The position numbers and the translations under genes were made by a program. A stretch of DNA of 64,000 bases, from NCBI GenBank assembly GCA_021613375.1, contig CM038704.1, positions 35,047,488 through 35,111,487 of the forward strand. Reading direction: 5' to 3'. This document shows, one piece after another, positions 35,457 through 50,668 of this stretch. The DNA is from Megaleporinus macrocephalus. Its lineage: Eukaryota > Chordata > Actinopteri > Characiformes > Anostomidae. The notes under the pieces were generated by a model that searched no databases, was not told where the DNA came from, and saw only the letters and a program-made list of their open reading frames with translations. The number at the start of each line of letters is the position of its first letter. The first letter of the stretch is position 1.

Positions 35457-37073
35457 TGCAGGAGTTTGTTGAGCATTATGTTTCAAACCCCAACACATTC
35501 TCTCGTGCAGTTATTTCTCACTGTTCTCTTACTCTTTCTTGCTTCCTCTCTCTCTCACAGTTGTACACCCTTTCTCACCCCCCCCCCATTCTCTCTTATT
35601 TGTGTGTGCACTGAAACAGATGATGAGCTCCACTGAAGGGTTTTCTGACCCTCCCCAACCCCCTTTTGTCTTTCTCTTTCATTCCCCCTCTTTTCTTTCT
35701 TTTGTCTGGACTTTCTCTCTGTCACTGCACGGAGAGAAGGTCCCCACCAGTTCAGTCTCATAACTGTGTGTTTGGTTTGAGAAAGTCTTCTTTTCAGTCC
35801 TTTAAGTTTGATTGGTTGCTCTGTGTGAATCACTCTTTGGCCAGAAATCTTTCGCTCAGTTTTTTGGCAGGTTTAAGTACAGGATTTTTCTCATGTATGT
35901 GTGTGTGTGTGTGTATGTATGAATGTATGTATGGGTGTGTATGAGCAACCTTAAAGTGTATGGCTGTTCTGCAAGCCTGCTTTGCTAAAGAACAAGAACT
36001 ATTTTCAGTAATGCTAAAAACACCATGATTGTGAGTTTGCATGTGGCCAGTAAGTCTTTATTGCTCGGCTTACTTAAACGCAGAGTCACATTCAACTTGC
36101 CTGTGAATGATTAGCATCGTCTTGTCTTGTCCAGAGGCTGGGTCACTGCTCTCTGAATCAGCAGAACTCAGTCCTGATAATGATGGTCTAATACACCTGG
36201 CTCTTATATTTAGATACGACTTAGGTTGTCCAAGATCTCTGCTTCTGACTCTCTGCCCCCAGATACACAGACTGTCAGGTATTGCACACTAAGACTGTCA
36301 AAACTTTCAGGAGTGTGTCTGTGTTAATGCACATGGGTACCAGAGTACTTGGATGACTCTTCAGAAGTGCCAGTATTCAAACTCTGCGATTTTTTGTTTT
36401 TTAGGTCCTTCTTTCTGTTTTAGCACAAGCGGACGAGTAAATTATTAAAATGTATGATACTACTTGAGTGTTATATAAAACATCCACCAAAGCTGATGAA
36501 AAATAAAAGGTATAAATACAATGAACACAACTTGAATATCGCTGACCAGAACTGTGTAGGTGTGGCTTATGAGCAGCTTGATTGACAGCTCTCTGTCAAA
36601 CACTAACCTTAACTGCCCATTATACAGAACTACCACTATTATCTAGCTTGTATTGGTATATGAATAAAGGAGTGCACAGATGAAGAAACAACGTTGGTGT
36701 ATGCTTAGATATAGATGTTTACTGTTTACCTTTTCAGACTTACTGTAAATAAACACTGATTTGTGTTTCCCTTATGAGGTTAGTTTTGCTTATATTTCTG
36801 AGTATGTAGATTATACTTTCCAATGGCTGATATTGGCTAGTTCTCGAAACATAATACTTTGTCAAATAACATGTTGGCACGTCATCCACTGACGAGCTTA
36901 TGTAACTCATCAGCCAGTGTTGTACAAGTTAGCTTTAGCTCACACAGGCAGCCTTCGTTACTCATTCAGCACGACAAATATAGATTTTCGTTGTCTTTTT
37001 TGTTAAAGTAATAAAATACGGTTTGTAATATGTTTTTTGTTTATGTGTTTTGTCTTGCAAAAGATTAGTACTG

Positions 37074-37179
<106 letters not shown>

Positions 37180-38586
37180 GTTAATAATGATTTTTTTCAC
37201 ATTATGGCTAATGGGATATTCATTTATTGCTCCTGCAGGTACTTGAATGTTATAATTAGTCAAACGCACACTCCCAGGTTTTATCAGACCTCCCAGGTGG
37301 AGCTGTTTTAGCTCATTAAACATTGCTAGGTAACCAGGAAAGCTAGTTTACTCATGCTAGTTAATTGATTTTTACTTATCTTGCTAGTTGCTAGTTTTAC
37401 ATAACTAGTCTGGCTTGTGACCAAGGTAGGTTGTGCCAGTGTTAAAATCTGCAGCTTTGTGTTTAGCATATTTTCTTTAACAAAATGAACGACTTTATCT
37501 GGGTCAAACGTTACCTCTTGAGAACCGCCACTTCCTCATATCACAAACTCATTCAAGGCTTTAAAAATGCTTGCAGTACCTTAGGAGTTACTTGGGGCAG
37601 TTTATTTTATTTTCAGGGTATGAAACATCCCCTTGGCTAACACATTATAAAAACAAAACAAAGCAAATAATATAGTAATGTTTAGAGTTAAATTCTCTAA
37701 TAAAATAAACAAGATAATAATTTCATTAAAAAAAATTTAATTAAAATAGTAGATAGAAAGGAAAAAGTAGAAAGTATATTTGGTGTCATTTGGTGGATAA
37801 ATGATCTTCAGTGGTGTTTAGCCCCTGGCTACTATAAGCGTTGTTATAACTTGTTATGAGGATTTGAGTAAATCGGTCGTCAGTCAGCTGTTCAGACATC
37901 TTTTTTGTACAATGAAGAGAGCTTTGGCATGGACAGGTTCAGGTGACTGTCTCTCAACTGATCTCTCTTACCTGAGAGGCACACTCAGGTGTGTTTTTAC
38001 ATAAACACTGCCATCATGTTCATTGCATTCTTCTAAACACCTACAGACAGGCTGTCTGCTCAAGAGCATAGCAGTACTCTTGTCAGTTGGCCCTGTTTCC
38101 TGCTGCTGATAGGACTCTCTTTGATCTGAGCTCTTCTTTTTTTTTAACGGCTACAGTTCTGAGTCAGAGATACTGACGGGACCATTTAGAAAAAGCTTCC
38201 TTTAGTTTTAACCTCATAGCAGCAGTGCTGTCAGCTAAAGGGGTGCATCTTCAGCGCCAACTACTTGAATATCAAAGTTAGTTGCAACGCACATGGACGG
38301 TTAAGAAACCTTCTACCCCAAGCTATAGTAGCTAGTCAAACAGTGCTACCTTACCAGTTTGCACTCATTAAGTCAGTACATCTGTGTTTTAAACTTTCCA
38401 ATAGGAGTTAGTATTGTGTTAGTATTAGAGCAGCAGACAGATGCCCACTAGCCTGCAGTAACCCTTAAATACAATAGAATTTATTTTAATGTGTCTGACT
38501 AAAGGATTTCTTTAACATTTATACTTAAACATTTACACTGGATAAGTACTTATAAACATAGACATAAGACATACATACATGTGAGT

Positions 38587-38588
38587 GC

Positions 38589-38659
<71 letters not shown>

Positions 38660-38711
38660 CTGTTTTGTTTGCTGTTTTGTGATTTGTGTGTGTGTGTGTG
38701 TGTGTGTGTGT
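38587..38711. repeat. (AT)n-(GT)n-(GT)n compound microsatellite
   Basis: A short AT run, GT run 38601-38659, a 25-base interruption (tctgttttgtttgctgtttt) and a second GT run to 38711. Confidence 0.96.
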
Positions 38712-40629
38712 ATTCCCTTTGGCAATGGAGCCAAGATTGGATATTAAGTGGGAATTGAGACAATCACTGCTGTTCTTGGCACTGAAAATGCTCTTTAATG
38801 AGATGCCACTAAGATACAATAGAGTTTAATTTATTTCCAGACATCTGTAAACTCTTCTTGTTTCTCCAAGACATAAACGTGCATGACTGTGGTTGCTGGA
38901 AAGACCTAAACGGAATGGCATGCCTTTGTATAAGAGGAGAAAATGAATGAACAGTTAATTAGAGCAAAAACCTCTGCATGACAATAAAGCAATATTTTTT
39001 CAGTTTTCATGTGAATGAAGTCAGTAGCATAAGTGCGTTAATTTGATCCTATGCCACAGCAGGCCAAAGAATGGAAACTTTAATGTTCTTAAGTGAAGAA
39101 AATAGTAGTGTAAAGCTTCCTAACACGATAATGCATGATTTAGAAACAGAGAGCATAACATACCTATTGTCAGTTTACAGAATTTTCCTTTTTCAAGTGC
39201 ACCTAAACTCTGTGATAAGATATAAAGACCGTATTACATGTGAGGTTTAACTACAAAAATCACCTTTTTAGTTGGAAGTGGCAATCATAAAATTGGACTG
39301 AATAACATATAGTGTTAAATCACCACTAGCCCTGTTCTGTGGTAATTATGCAGAGGCAGCAACTAATACAGTCCCTAAGGAAACCCTTTTTTTTGCTCCT
39401 GATTACAGTGTCATGCAGCTGTACAAGTGATCTGGTTTGCGTAATCAGAAGGATTTGTCCTGGAGTATGCTCGCAACACTGAATGATTTGATCATTTTGG
39501 ACTACGTCATTAAAAAAAAACTCCAAACCTGCACTGCTACTGTCTTCTGGGACTGAAATTGATTACTGGAAAGCCACAGTTGAGTGTTTTCTGTAGATTT
39601 TGTCATGATCACATGATCTGTTGTTTGAGAGATGAGCAATTGATTAATCAAGTAGAATCAGATGAGCTCCTGCTGATTAAGAATAAGTACCTGCAGTCAT
39701 ATTGGCCCTTTGTGAAATTGGACACCCCCCCAGTACACATATACTATAGTGTTATAGACTGTGCTATACAATGTATGTAACTGCAGTGACAAATCAATGT
39801 GAGATATTGGTCTGATTGTTATTTGAACCAAAATAATACACTTTCATTGGATTGTACAAATAACTTGATACATTAAAACTCATCTGGATCTATGCTGTGA
39901 CGATGCTCACAGTAACGGTACAGATACTAAATCTGGCTAACCTAACCAAATTTCCACCATTGATGGCACTCAATAGCAGCAACTTCCAGCGTTTTGTACA
40001 GGATACAGTTAATTGACATGTTATGCTAGCTAAAGGCTATTATCATGCTAAGTGTCTGGCAGTTCTATCCACTTCCTTGATACAAATCTGGACTAACATT
40101 AACTCAGGCTCTAAATGCTACACAACAGCAGATCAGTGGTTACTAAGCAAAGTGGCACAGACATTTAGATAAGCATCTCCGAAATCATCACAGAAATACT
40201 CCAGTTTCACATGCTGACCTATTTTGCTAACCAGTGTGGACATGAACACTCACCAGCTACTCTGGGCGCAGATTTGAATCAGTTAAAGAGGAAAACTGAT
40301 GAACATTAGGTAAGATAGGGTTAAGATATTTCCTGTAGTTCTCTGCTCTGTTCCTCTGTTCCAGAGGTTTCTGCACAGAAGCTCCCTCCCTCACCATCTG
40401 CTTTAGTAACGTGTGGTGGCAAAGGTCACATTCTGGTTGGGGGCTTAGAGTGAAAGGGGGTGACAGATGAAGTGGACTGGTAGCATTCCTCCTCTTCTTT
40501 TCTCCCTCTGTGATTTATCTGTTGGAAACTCTGTTCTTATTTTAAAATAAATTAGCTGCAGTGTAGCGGAAACTCATCCAGGAGCCCCCATTCTTTAAAA
40601 ATATTACAAAAGAATAGAAATAGAAAATA

Positions 40630-40958
40630 CAGTACTGGATGAAAGTCTTGGGCACCTAAGCACATTTTTAACCATTTATTTTAACAATAAGTTTGAACGT
40701 AAAGAAATATTGGTTACGTCTGTTGGTTGGTCACCACAACTAATACTGGGCTTCCTCGAGTAAAGTGAAAGAAATGGTTAAACAAACACTGTGACATGTT
40801 AACAGTGCAGTGCTAACATTTCTTATTGTATTCATATTAGAATTCATATTAAAATTATAACATATCATAATTTTGTTTTATTGTGAGTGTTCTTTTCTGA
40901 GCAGTTGCTTACTTAAACAGACAGTCTCTCCAGTGCCTAAAACATTTTCACAGTCTTA
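40630..40958. mobile_element. Possible MITE with terminal inverted repeats
   Basis: The left end tactggatgaaagtcttggg followed by cacctaa and the reverse complement of the right end (gactgtgaaaatgttttagg then cactgg) share TACTG/GACTG, AAA and T-TT-GGCAC in the same order. Sequences with 'aaagtcttgggcacc' ends are common short repeats in fish genomes. Between the ends there is no coding capacity. Confidence 0.5.
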
Positions 40959-42169
40959 CAATATTTAGTGTTTATATTTTGGAGTACACTGACAGGAAGT
41001 TTTATTTTTATTTGTGATTCCATATCTGTTGATTGAAAAGTGAGTTATGATGATTTTAGCAGTCTTATCAGTTATGCTGGCATTGCTCTACACCAGTGAA
41101 CACTAGTGTTTCTTCTTTGCTTCTCCTTAAATGTTTCCTATTGTGTCTTATTGTAGTTTTATGGTCAGGTGTCACTTGACCTGCAGTTCAGCTGGTGAGT
41201 TAATATTTCTATACTTTTGGTCCTGGCTAAAATTGGCTGGAGTATCAGCGTCAATCATTTGGTACTGCCATTGTAATCAGGTCTCTCTAAATCTTGTTAG
41301 CGTTGTCATGGTACAGAAATTTTGACTTTAATGTCAACAACAACTGTATCATTATGGTGCTCAGTACCAAAAAATGCTCAGTGGAAATAATAATAATTTG
41401 AACATGACTTCCACTGATCATAATAACTTAATGGTGAAAACAATATTAGGTAATGAATATGTACATTTTGTATATTTCTAAAGTCTTAATTATGATTTGT
41501 AACTGATTTCATAAAACAGTTGGGTCTGTGAAGGCAGCAGCACAGTGATTGATTGAGGGAGGGGTGGAGAACTCTCTGCGTTGGAGTTCTAGGTGACTTC
41601 TGCCTGGACCGCCCTTTTACCTATGGTAGGACTGTCCTAGACATTTGTGCGCCCACATGCAAGTGGAATGAGTTTAAGGTTAGCGTCTTATCTGAATTTC
41701 CCGGTCTAATGTAAATGTGTTGGCATATACATTCTGGCACCATTAAAGGTGGAACAGGACATTCAAATAAGAAGCTAACTTTGTTCCACTTTGTACGTGG
41801 GAGAGCAAAAAACCTAACAGTAGGTGGCCACTGCTCATCGTGTTTTGCATCTCTAAGCTGCATGGCTATAAAAGTTGTCTGTATGGGTCTGTTAAGATAA
41901 TTTACTTAAAACAAAAGTAGATCCTAATCATGTAGCTATGTCATCTAAAATTTCTACACATAACAAATTTTGTAGGTGTACATAATATTTGCAAAATTTG
42001 GATGGAAACCTGGCTACAGTTAAGTGTACCTTTGTCCTGTTGTGTGTTTTTCCTAATAGGATTGTCAGGCAAATGTAAACAAATGTTTACCGATGCTTCT
42101 AGATGTATTAAACGTACAGTGTGTACATACCTTAAGACTCTGTTGTTCTGCATTGGGATCCAGACAAGC

Positions 42170-42985
42170 TCATGATGTGCTAAAAAAGTTGGGACAGAGT
42201 GTAAAACGTAGGGGCAGCTAAGTCAAATGACTGGGTATAAAAATAGATTTAATACATTTTAAAGAGGCAGAGTCTCTCAGAAGGGAAATGGCCAGAAGTT
42301 CAGCAAAAGACTACATTTACAAATTGTGGAACTATTTCAGAAAAATATTACTCATAAAATTGTGAAAACTTTGGATATCTCACCATCTACACTACATAAA
42401 GTCATCAGAAGATTCAGAGAATTTCAATTTTGAATGCTCATGATCTGCAGTGCCTCAGGTGGCACTGCATTAAGAATAAGCATGGGTCTGTACTAGAAAT
42501 CAATCCATGGGCTCAAGAACACTTCCAGAAATTGTCAGTAAACACAGTTTGCCGTGCAATCCACAAATGCAAGTTAAAGCTGTATTATGCAAAGAAGAAG
42601 CCATATGTCTACAAGATCCAGAAACACTGCCGTCTTCTCAGAGCCAAAGCTCAAAATGGAAAACTGTTTTGCTGCTAAACTGGCCTGTCTGCGGTCCAGA
42701 CCATTCACCAAAAGAAAATGTTCAGTGCATGATGAAATGAAAAATCCTGTAAAAAAGACCCAGTACTGTTAAACAGCTAGAGTCATACATCAGACAAGAA
42801 TGGGACAACATTCCTCTCCCAAAACTCCAGTAATTGGTCTCCTTACTTCCCTGATGTTTACAGATTGTTGTTAAAAGAAGTAACATTTAATATTTCTGTA
42901 TAACATTTGCAATTCATTGCATTCTGTTTTTATTTACATAAATTAGCATTTTGCACATCATCCCAGTGGAATTGGGATTTTTATT
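42170..42985 (+). mobile_element. Tc1/mariner-type transposon relic, plus strand
   Basis: It starts near gctaaaaaagttgggacaga and ends near catcccagtggaattggga, imperfect inverted ends. Between them are remnants of a transposase N-terminus: AHDLQCLRWHCIKNKH, then SVNTVCRAIHKCKLKLYYAK followed by KKPYV. Near the end DWPVCGPDHSPKENV-like sequence corresponds to the usual WPACSPDLSPIENVW motif, and a decayed SYIRQEWDNIP segment follows. The middle with the first catalytic aspartate is deleted and frames are shifted. It is related to the minus-strand copy at 32902-33873. Confidence 0.82.
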
Positions 42986-43091
42986 CAAGCCTTTATATAT
43001 CTGCTTGAGGAAGTATATGCCGGCGTTTCATTCTTCAATCATTCTTTTAATCAGGCTTTACCCATTGAGGAGGTTTTAGACTGTAGTAGTT

Positions 43092-43113
43092 TATTATTAT
43101 TATTATTACTATT
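43092..43113. repeat. Short (ATT)n tract
   Basis: About five ATT units followed by ACT/ATT, trivial simple sequence. Confidence 0.8.
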
Positions 43114-46100
43114 GAACAATTATTAGATACAATTCAGTAAATATTTAGTTGGTTAAGACTGCCTGTATCACAGTCACTCTTGCAGTCCTTTTATTCTTTG
43201 GCTCCAACCTGGTTCCTCTTACTAATCATGCACTTGTCTGGCAAACAAAATCTCATTTGGATTTAAATAAGTAAATCGTTTAGAGGCTTTCTTTAACAAT
43301 GAGCAGTGTCCTCTAAAGGACACACACTGTGCTCACAAAGCAACAGAAGTCAAATTTACAAGCTAACACATGTAAAACGTATCTCTGACGAGCTGCTATA
43401 CAATACATTAGCTGTCACTGTGTGTGTGTCCTTCAAGCAGATGACTAGTTTCTTATGCCAAATAACATGGCTGTGATGCACGTAGTACAGTAGATCATCA
43501 TAACCATGATATTTAAAAGAAGACCTCCACAGTTTGATGACTTTATACAGGTAAAAATGGAGTAAAGAAGCCCCAATATGGTACAAAATGTACTTAAATG
43601 TTGGAAATTCTTGTCACAGACAGAGCCATAGAGCCATATGAATATTAAGTTGAGTTCAGCTTTTTCAGTGTTTCTCCAGATAAAGCTGAATGTGATTTAA
43701 CAGCTTTAAAATTTGGCCAGTCTGTGCCAGACTTTAAAGCTGAGTTGCATTCAGTTGGCTTCTGGCTGATTATGGTTAGTGCAGAAAAAGCTTGATTAGA
43801 AGAATCAACCACAGGTTTGGAATTTGGTGGAGTCCTGTCTTCACTCTTTTTTCAGAATCTGAGCAAACGGGCTGCAGGTCTATTGTTATTTTAATGTATG
43901 TGTGTAGGTATGCATTTAGCGAAATAGAAGCATGGTAACGATTAGCTCTTGTGTAAACTAACTTAGAAGTTAGTGCTCAGTGGAATGATAGTTATTGTGG
44001 AAAATGTGTGCTGTTATCTAAATTAACAGTGTGGGTAAAATACTTCTCTGCTAATCAGACTGTGCTGTCAGAACCTCTTTCATAAAATACTGCATAATTC
44101 ATGCTGTGCATAATGACAACAAGTTTTTAGTGTAATTAAAGCTTCAGTGGTTCAGCTATAACTACACCACAGAAAAGTCCCTCATTTCCTGCTAAGACCC
44201 TCCCTCACTCAACAGAGCATGTCGCCCTCTTTATGAGGGCCAACATGATTGGCGAACGGGTGGTCAGTATGGAAGCAGCTATAATTGAAACTGTCATCTC
44301 CAAGTTGTTTTTTGATGATGGTATAGTGTTACTTGACTATTAGTACATCCTTGAGTCAAACCCACCGTTTGACCAGCCCAATGTTCATGATATGCCAGCT
44401 TTCTTGAGCCCTGTGGCTGAACACAAAGAGGGGGCTGAAACTGCATGTTGCACAAGGGGGATAAATTACATTCAGCCGGCCTTATTTTCAGCGTTTTCCT
44501 GGCTTTTTTGTAGCTCTTTGGGTTCTTACAGAGCCTGGACACACTTCAGAGGTGGACACACAAGCTTGTGTTCACCCCCCTTTTGAATTGCGGGGGTTTC
44601 TGGTGGAAGGGAATGGGTTTTCTTTTACTGCCATGAAAATAAGGTCTGTGGAATACTGCATTCGGATTAGGATTGAAGCATGACTGAAAATGTTTCAGAT
44701 GTTTCAGTTAGATTTTCAGACTAAGTATTATATGGTAATCATTTTTGTTCTGAAAGTGCATTAGGCAAGTGTGTACTTTGAATTACACATATTATGGAAA
44801 ACTGATTTACTTTTTAATTTTTTTTTTTTTATTTGATTCTTAAACTTTCCGAAGGAACTATTTACTTCCTGGTCTATACAGTCCACATATGGAAACTAAG
44901 CTGCAGAAACAGCCCCTTTTAGCTACATCCATTTATGCTGAAGTTTCTGACTGCTATTCGAATGAGACACAATACAGGACAGCCAATCACAGCAGAATTC
45001 ATTTACATATATAACTGTCTTCAGTGAGAATGAGGGTCCTTTAATAAGAGTCATGGACTCGGTAGGACTTCAGTGGAGAGTCATCATAAGCTGTGTGGTA
45101 TAGTACAGAGTGTGTCCCTGCATGGCGTGTTCTACTGGTGGACGACATTGTTTTTTTTTTTTTGTTTTTTTTAATTGTCACGATATTTTAAATTTAAATT
45201 TTGGTGTTTGGGCATTATAGTGATGGCAGAGGCTTTTTGTACTTATGATTCTCATCTATAGTTTCTAAAGGAGCAAAAAAAGGAGTAATATCTGCACATT
45301 TGGTATCTGTGTGTCTGTGTGATGAGCTGCTTGTTTCCTGTTTTAGTCTGAAACTAAAGCACGCACTTGTGGTGCCTGAAATACAGGCCAAATAAATTCT
45401 GTACATCAACGAATGGTAACCTTATTAATACCTTTTACAACCTCTGTATATAATTCTTATTTAGAATTAAAACTCTCTGAAAATACATAGTTTAATCTGT
45501 TGTGAATGACAAGAACACAATCAGATTATAAAGACGATGAATGTAAACAAGGAAACATATAAATAGTTCTACTTTTGCCCTTTGCATGGGTTTGCATGGT
45601 GAGGGTTCTGACCAATAAAAAACAAGTTAACAAAAAAAAATGATCAAATGGACAGTGAGTGTTGAAAACAAGGAGGCATTCCTAATAAAGTACTCAGTTA
45701 GTGTATATACATGCATAAACTAGGCTGATTACAGTCTTTTGTTTTTTCTCCCTTGATTTTTGTTTGCTTACAGCATTCATGTGGGTTTATATACCAACAA
45801 CTGTCATAATTTAATATGATTTTTTAATTCCTAAACCTAACTTGAACACTGACTGTGCAAGTGGTTTAGAAGACGCGTGTGCTCAGAAGCTGACAGACAT
45901 CAGTTCATCACTGCTAGCACACAGATTCCTGTGTTTAAGTCATTTCTGCAGTGTTTAGGCTGACTGTACACTTTTTTTTACTCCTAACTTCCTGTTGTTC
46001 GCTGCTGTTGGTTTGAGTGTGGTAAGCCCAACATTTTACGCTTCCTGCTGTTGTGACAGAATAGGTTCATGAAGCAGGTTCATCTGTGTCTTATGTAGCG

Positions 46101-47946
46101 ATCACTGGTGCAGATCTGTATTAAAGTATTAAGTGAGTGTTTTTATATAGTGTGATAGTTGATTGTGATGGGAAATAGGTGTCACCAACATAACACAAAT
46201 ATAGACATCTGGTTTATTGTCAGAACCTCTAGTAAACCTACAAGCGTCTTCTGAGTTTTATATGGAATGATGGTTGAAATAGTTCTAAAAATGTATTTTC
46301 TTTCAGGACTATTTTGCCTCACAACGGCCTCCATAAAGGTTTAAGAAGGCAAAAACATGTCACAAACCGACATCTTAGACATCAGCTTTTGTGAGGAAGC
46401 GTTTAGAGATGGAAGTCTGGTTTTACAGATCCACTGTAAATGACCCTGTTTACGTCTTAACCATTTATTTATGTGGAACAGAACTCAGTGGAGTTCCCCT
46501 TTGATACCTAGTATTTTACAGCTGCTTTGATCATGGCTCAAACAGCCATATTTATGTACCAAAAAGATGTTTCCTAGTGCATTTTAGGTCTGCTTCTTCT
46601 ACTCATGCTCTTTGTCTGTCTCCTGTCAGTGTTTACTGTAGTGTGCTCATACACTCTGGGGTTTTTTACTTTGATTCTGTTTAATCGATCAAGCTCTGTA
46701 AACTCACATGACTTAAGATCAGGCTATATTTGGTAAACCTGTGCAGCAGCTGAGCAGGCCTATTAGGCATGTTCACAAGAGCTATTTATCTCTGTTGAGT
46801 GGTTTAGTCTTGCGTGTGTGTGTCTCTATAATGGGAAGCTGAGGTGGGAAAAAAAATGAAAAAATCCTTTTAAAAATATTTAGCATTTTGAGCTCAGCTG
46901 CTCCTAGCGCATTTATGTGAATGTGTTGGCCTATGTGACATTACAAAAGCATTTGAAATGAGCCATTTTGTACCTTAGCATTGGTATGTGGACTGTGGAC
47001 TGTAGTGTGACTGAATTCTACGGTAAGCTTTTAAAGGGGACCTGCTCATTTTCATTGTTAAGTGTTTTCTACCAGAGTATATTTACATGCTTCATTTCCT
47101 TATACTGTACATCAGTATTCACCCTCTGTCTGAAACACTGTGTTAGATGTCTGGCGTCAGCATAGTAGGACCTCTTCAGATAATAATCTAAGGAAATAAA
47201 TTCAGTGCAGCGCATTTCTCTGAGAGAAGAAGAGAGGCTTAAGAATGTGAGCAGTGTATGCAGATCAGGGGTTCACAGTCCTGATGACACAACACACCTC
47301 AAGCACACATGGTACCGCTTGTTAATGATGATGACTGGGTCAGGAGTGTAGAATAGGGAAACCACAAAAAAGGTGGTGAGCAAAGGATTGTGTTTGGGAG
47401 TCACTAGTGTAGAGGACTCGTGTGGTGTGAGTTCTGTTGGAGCGTTCACCTGCGCTCATGGCCTTCAACTCAGAGCAACTCATCTTTTCCCTTTAGTCTA
47501 AATGATATAAATGACTCTCTCTGAAGTCTGGGCTTTGATTTTAATTACAAAAAGCAGCAAACAGTTTCCTTTTAACTGAAACAGCAGCTTCAGTTTCTGT
47601 CATTAGCCTCTCTCTCTCGCTCACTGGGTCTCTTTGTATGTGCATTTAAACGGATTTTACAGGGTCTGAATTAGCTCTTTCAGTCTTTGCTCTTGTCAGT
47701 GTCCTCTCCAGCTCAGCAGATGGCTGCAGCAGGTGTTGGTGCCAAGGGCTCAGGGGGCACCAGAGTGGGCATGTAGTGTAGCCACAGTGCCAACTGCTCT
47801 CAGTGTCTCAACCTTAATTATGGCAGACACACATGGACTGCTAACCAGAACACACCGGTCCTGCACTGTAATTCAGGACAGACTCTCATTTATTACTGAT
47901 ACTGTGCAACAATGCACATGTGTTTTTATTCACGAAAATCCATCTT

Positions 47947-47985
47947 TTGCTGAAACTTTTGCTGAAACTTTTGCTGAAAATTTCC
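47947..47985. repeat. Three tandem copies of a 12-base unit
   Basis: TTTTGCTGAAAC repeats three times with a change in the last copy. It sits in the longest open frame of the window (47733-48233, 166 codons), for which I see no similarity, no splice context and no conserved motif. Confidence 0.85.
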
Positions 47986-50668
47986 TTCAGAAATGCAAAT
48001 ATGGAATGAATGGGCTTTTTGGGCCAGATAATAGCTTTCTAATGAAGCCTGATCTGCTTTGCTTTCAATATCTGTTTCGTTCATTATGGTTAAATGATGC
48101 CTCAGGATCTATTAGTGGCTTCAGCAGACAGGATGCAGTTCAGGGCTTCAAAAAAAACTGGAAACACATGTTGAACAGAAACCGTCAACAAACACCTTGT
48201 ACCAACACTTGTAACAGACTAATGGAGACGTGAAATGTCATTAGAGCTTCTGTTTGAAAAGCAGTTTTTGTAGAGGTTGTTTTCAGTTTTGGTGTAAAGG
48301 ACACTGCGGTTCACCCCATTTTGTAGTGTTGATTTCTCATCTCATTGTGTGCTTTAGTTTCAAATGTCAGAGGAATAGAGAGAAAACAGAGAAACAGTCA
48401 ATCAACCTTGACTCCGATGGAAAATTCCATGCTGTGACTCGCAAGCTTCTTTTGATTGATCAGTCAAATCCGTTCTTTGAAATCGTATCGGAAAGTTTCA
48501 GCCAAAAGCTCGTGTGAATTAGGGATGCCTTTGGTTGCTGCTAAGGCAGAGATTGGATAAAGGTTGGAGTGCGTTCACTCAACTGGTGTCTGAGCCAATT
48601 TTGGAGCTGTAGCTCCACTAAATGAAGCACCAAACAGCCTGAATGTCTAAGCGCCAATAACATGAGACAACATATTTGACTTCTATAGCCCATTAGGAGC
48701 TGCTTTTGGATTACAGGTGATTTATCATTATAGCAGATGCAACCAAAATTGGTCAGTAAGTTTTGTCGCTAGCAAAAGTACACAGAACATTTTTTTTTAG
48801 ATTTCCTGTAGTAGGCTGAGGTGATACTAGTGCACATGTACATGTTTTAGATCAACTCAAACACGTATCTAGAATTTCCAGAAAGACTAGAATCATCTCC
48901 AATATGGTCCTGTTGTAAATGTGATTGGTTCACTTTCTAATTATTTTGGTTTTTAATCAGTCCAGCTCCTGAAGTCGTAAACCAATTGGAGAGCTCGCTA
49001 GGCTGTTTCTAGTTGAAATTCACATCTGTAACAATGAAATACAAGTGTGACTACGATGCTTGGAGAGTTCACATGCGGTAAGCATCATGATGCTGGTGAA
49101 TTAAAAAACTAAAAATCACAGGCATGTATTTTTATCCTGTATCTCAAAAATTTAGTTTTCTCTAAAGCCCTAGAAAGTCTTGGGGGTTCCATACAGGGTC
49201 AGCCTGGTCAGTATGCTTGTGTTTGTGTTAGTGTGTGAGTCTTGAGTGTATCACCCCCTGACAGGATATGTCTCACTGGGTGAAGGAAGTAAACACTGTT
49301 TGCTAAATTGTGCAGTACTGAAGACAGTCTGCAGAGGCCTTTTGTGCCGTTGATTTCACATCTGTTTATATTGTATTTCTTTTAGAAATGGAGAGTTGGG
49401 TGGTACAATATGTGACTCCTATTTAGGCTGTAAGAGGTGACTTGGTTCACTTTAACCATTGAAGTCTATTACATTTGGTTTTGCTGTACCAGCGGTTTTC
49501 AGCCCCTCAAATTGCCCTAGCAACCAGCCACAAAAGCTTCTGCAGTCCACAAAAGATGGCCGAATCATTTTAAATGCATGCAAATAAAATATGATAACCA
49601 GTTTAGCCTGTCACAGTTACTACATAATCTCCTAGTTGCAGTTATTTAAAATGAGTACTATTATTTAAGCTGACTGCAGTCATTTTGTATAGTCAGTGAT
49701 TTTCAGTCAAGCATTATGTGATTGGATGTGTTGGATTTGGGTAAATAAATGTAAATAGAAGAAAGGAGTAAATGCGGAGTAAAAAAGGAGTAAAGTCATC
49801 ATGGGGATTATGGAATAGAAAGGTCTTGTGACCTAATAGATGTTTCCCGACCAGTGGCTCAAACATTGTGACAGTTTCTCATGAGCGGCTACATTGTGGG
49901 ATTTTTCACAAGCAAACGTGACTTTAGACTTCTTTGAACAAACAACGGTAAGGAGTTGCTATCATGTTGTGTGCTTTCTTTGTTGTTTCTGTTGTGGAAT
50001 ATTTTACAACACATGTTTTACAGATATTTGTTGTTACCACAACTTTGCAAGATTTTTCACAAGTTTCCTTTTTCTTCACTTGAATTCTCAATTTAGCGGC
50101 CAGGTTTACAGCCAGAGCTGTACACAGTGAAACGTTCTGTTTAGCTCAACACTCATTGGCCTACAGACTTTTAGGCATGATGTCACACTTGAGAATCTGC
50201 GTTCACCCCACACTACAGAATAAAGTCTTAAATGGTAAACATATTAATATTTTTATGATCACAATTCTAATATAATAGATTATAATAGAATATCTCGCCT
50301 TCTACTTACAAACTTACAAACTTAAAGTCATCTTCTGCTTGCAAACACTGATGGGGTCTGGGTTGAAAGTTTCCTGCAGAGTTTTTATGCTTGTCCCAGT
50401 GAACTATGAACCAGAAATAACTCACAGAAAATTACAGCATGCCTTTGTTATCGGTGGGCCATAACAGCAGCTTCTAAGGATTTAGTCATATGAATTCGTG
50501 CCTCGGCAGTTCATCATCTGCTCCGTAATTGTCTAAGAGCTGCACAGAATTGCTCAATGCACCTAAACTCAAAGCCAAAGCTTTTTAAACCAATTGGCAG
50601 GTAACAACAGGTTGTCCACGTTTAGCAAGACTGAACATCAGGAGCCAAATCCCCCTAGAGTTTCTGAC

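Noticed and set aside
35130..35833. Several frames of 70-120 codons on both strands
   Set aside because: They run through GA, GT/CG and pyrimidine tracts, show no similarity to known proteins and overlap each other on both strands.
46354..46443. ATG frame MSQTDILDISFCEEAFRDGS, looked at as a possible small exon
   Set aside because: It runs into a stop (gtaaatga) with no good donor in a useful phase, and the peptide is unfamiliar.
47733..48233. Longest open frame of the window (166 codons)
   Set aside because: No recognisable domain, no promoter or splice context, a 12-base tandem repeat in the middle and ordinary intronic composition. A frame of this length can occur by chance in 64 kb.
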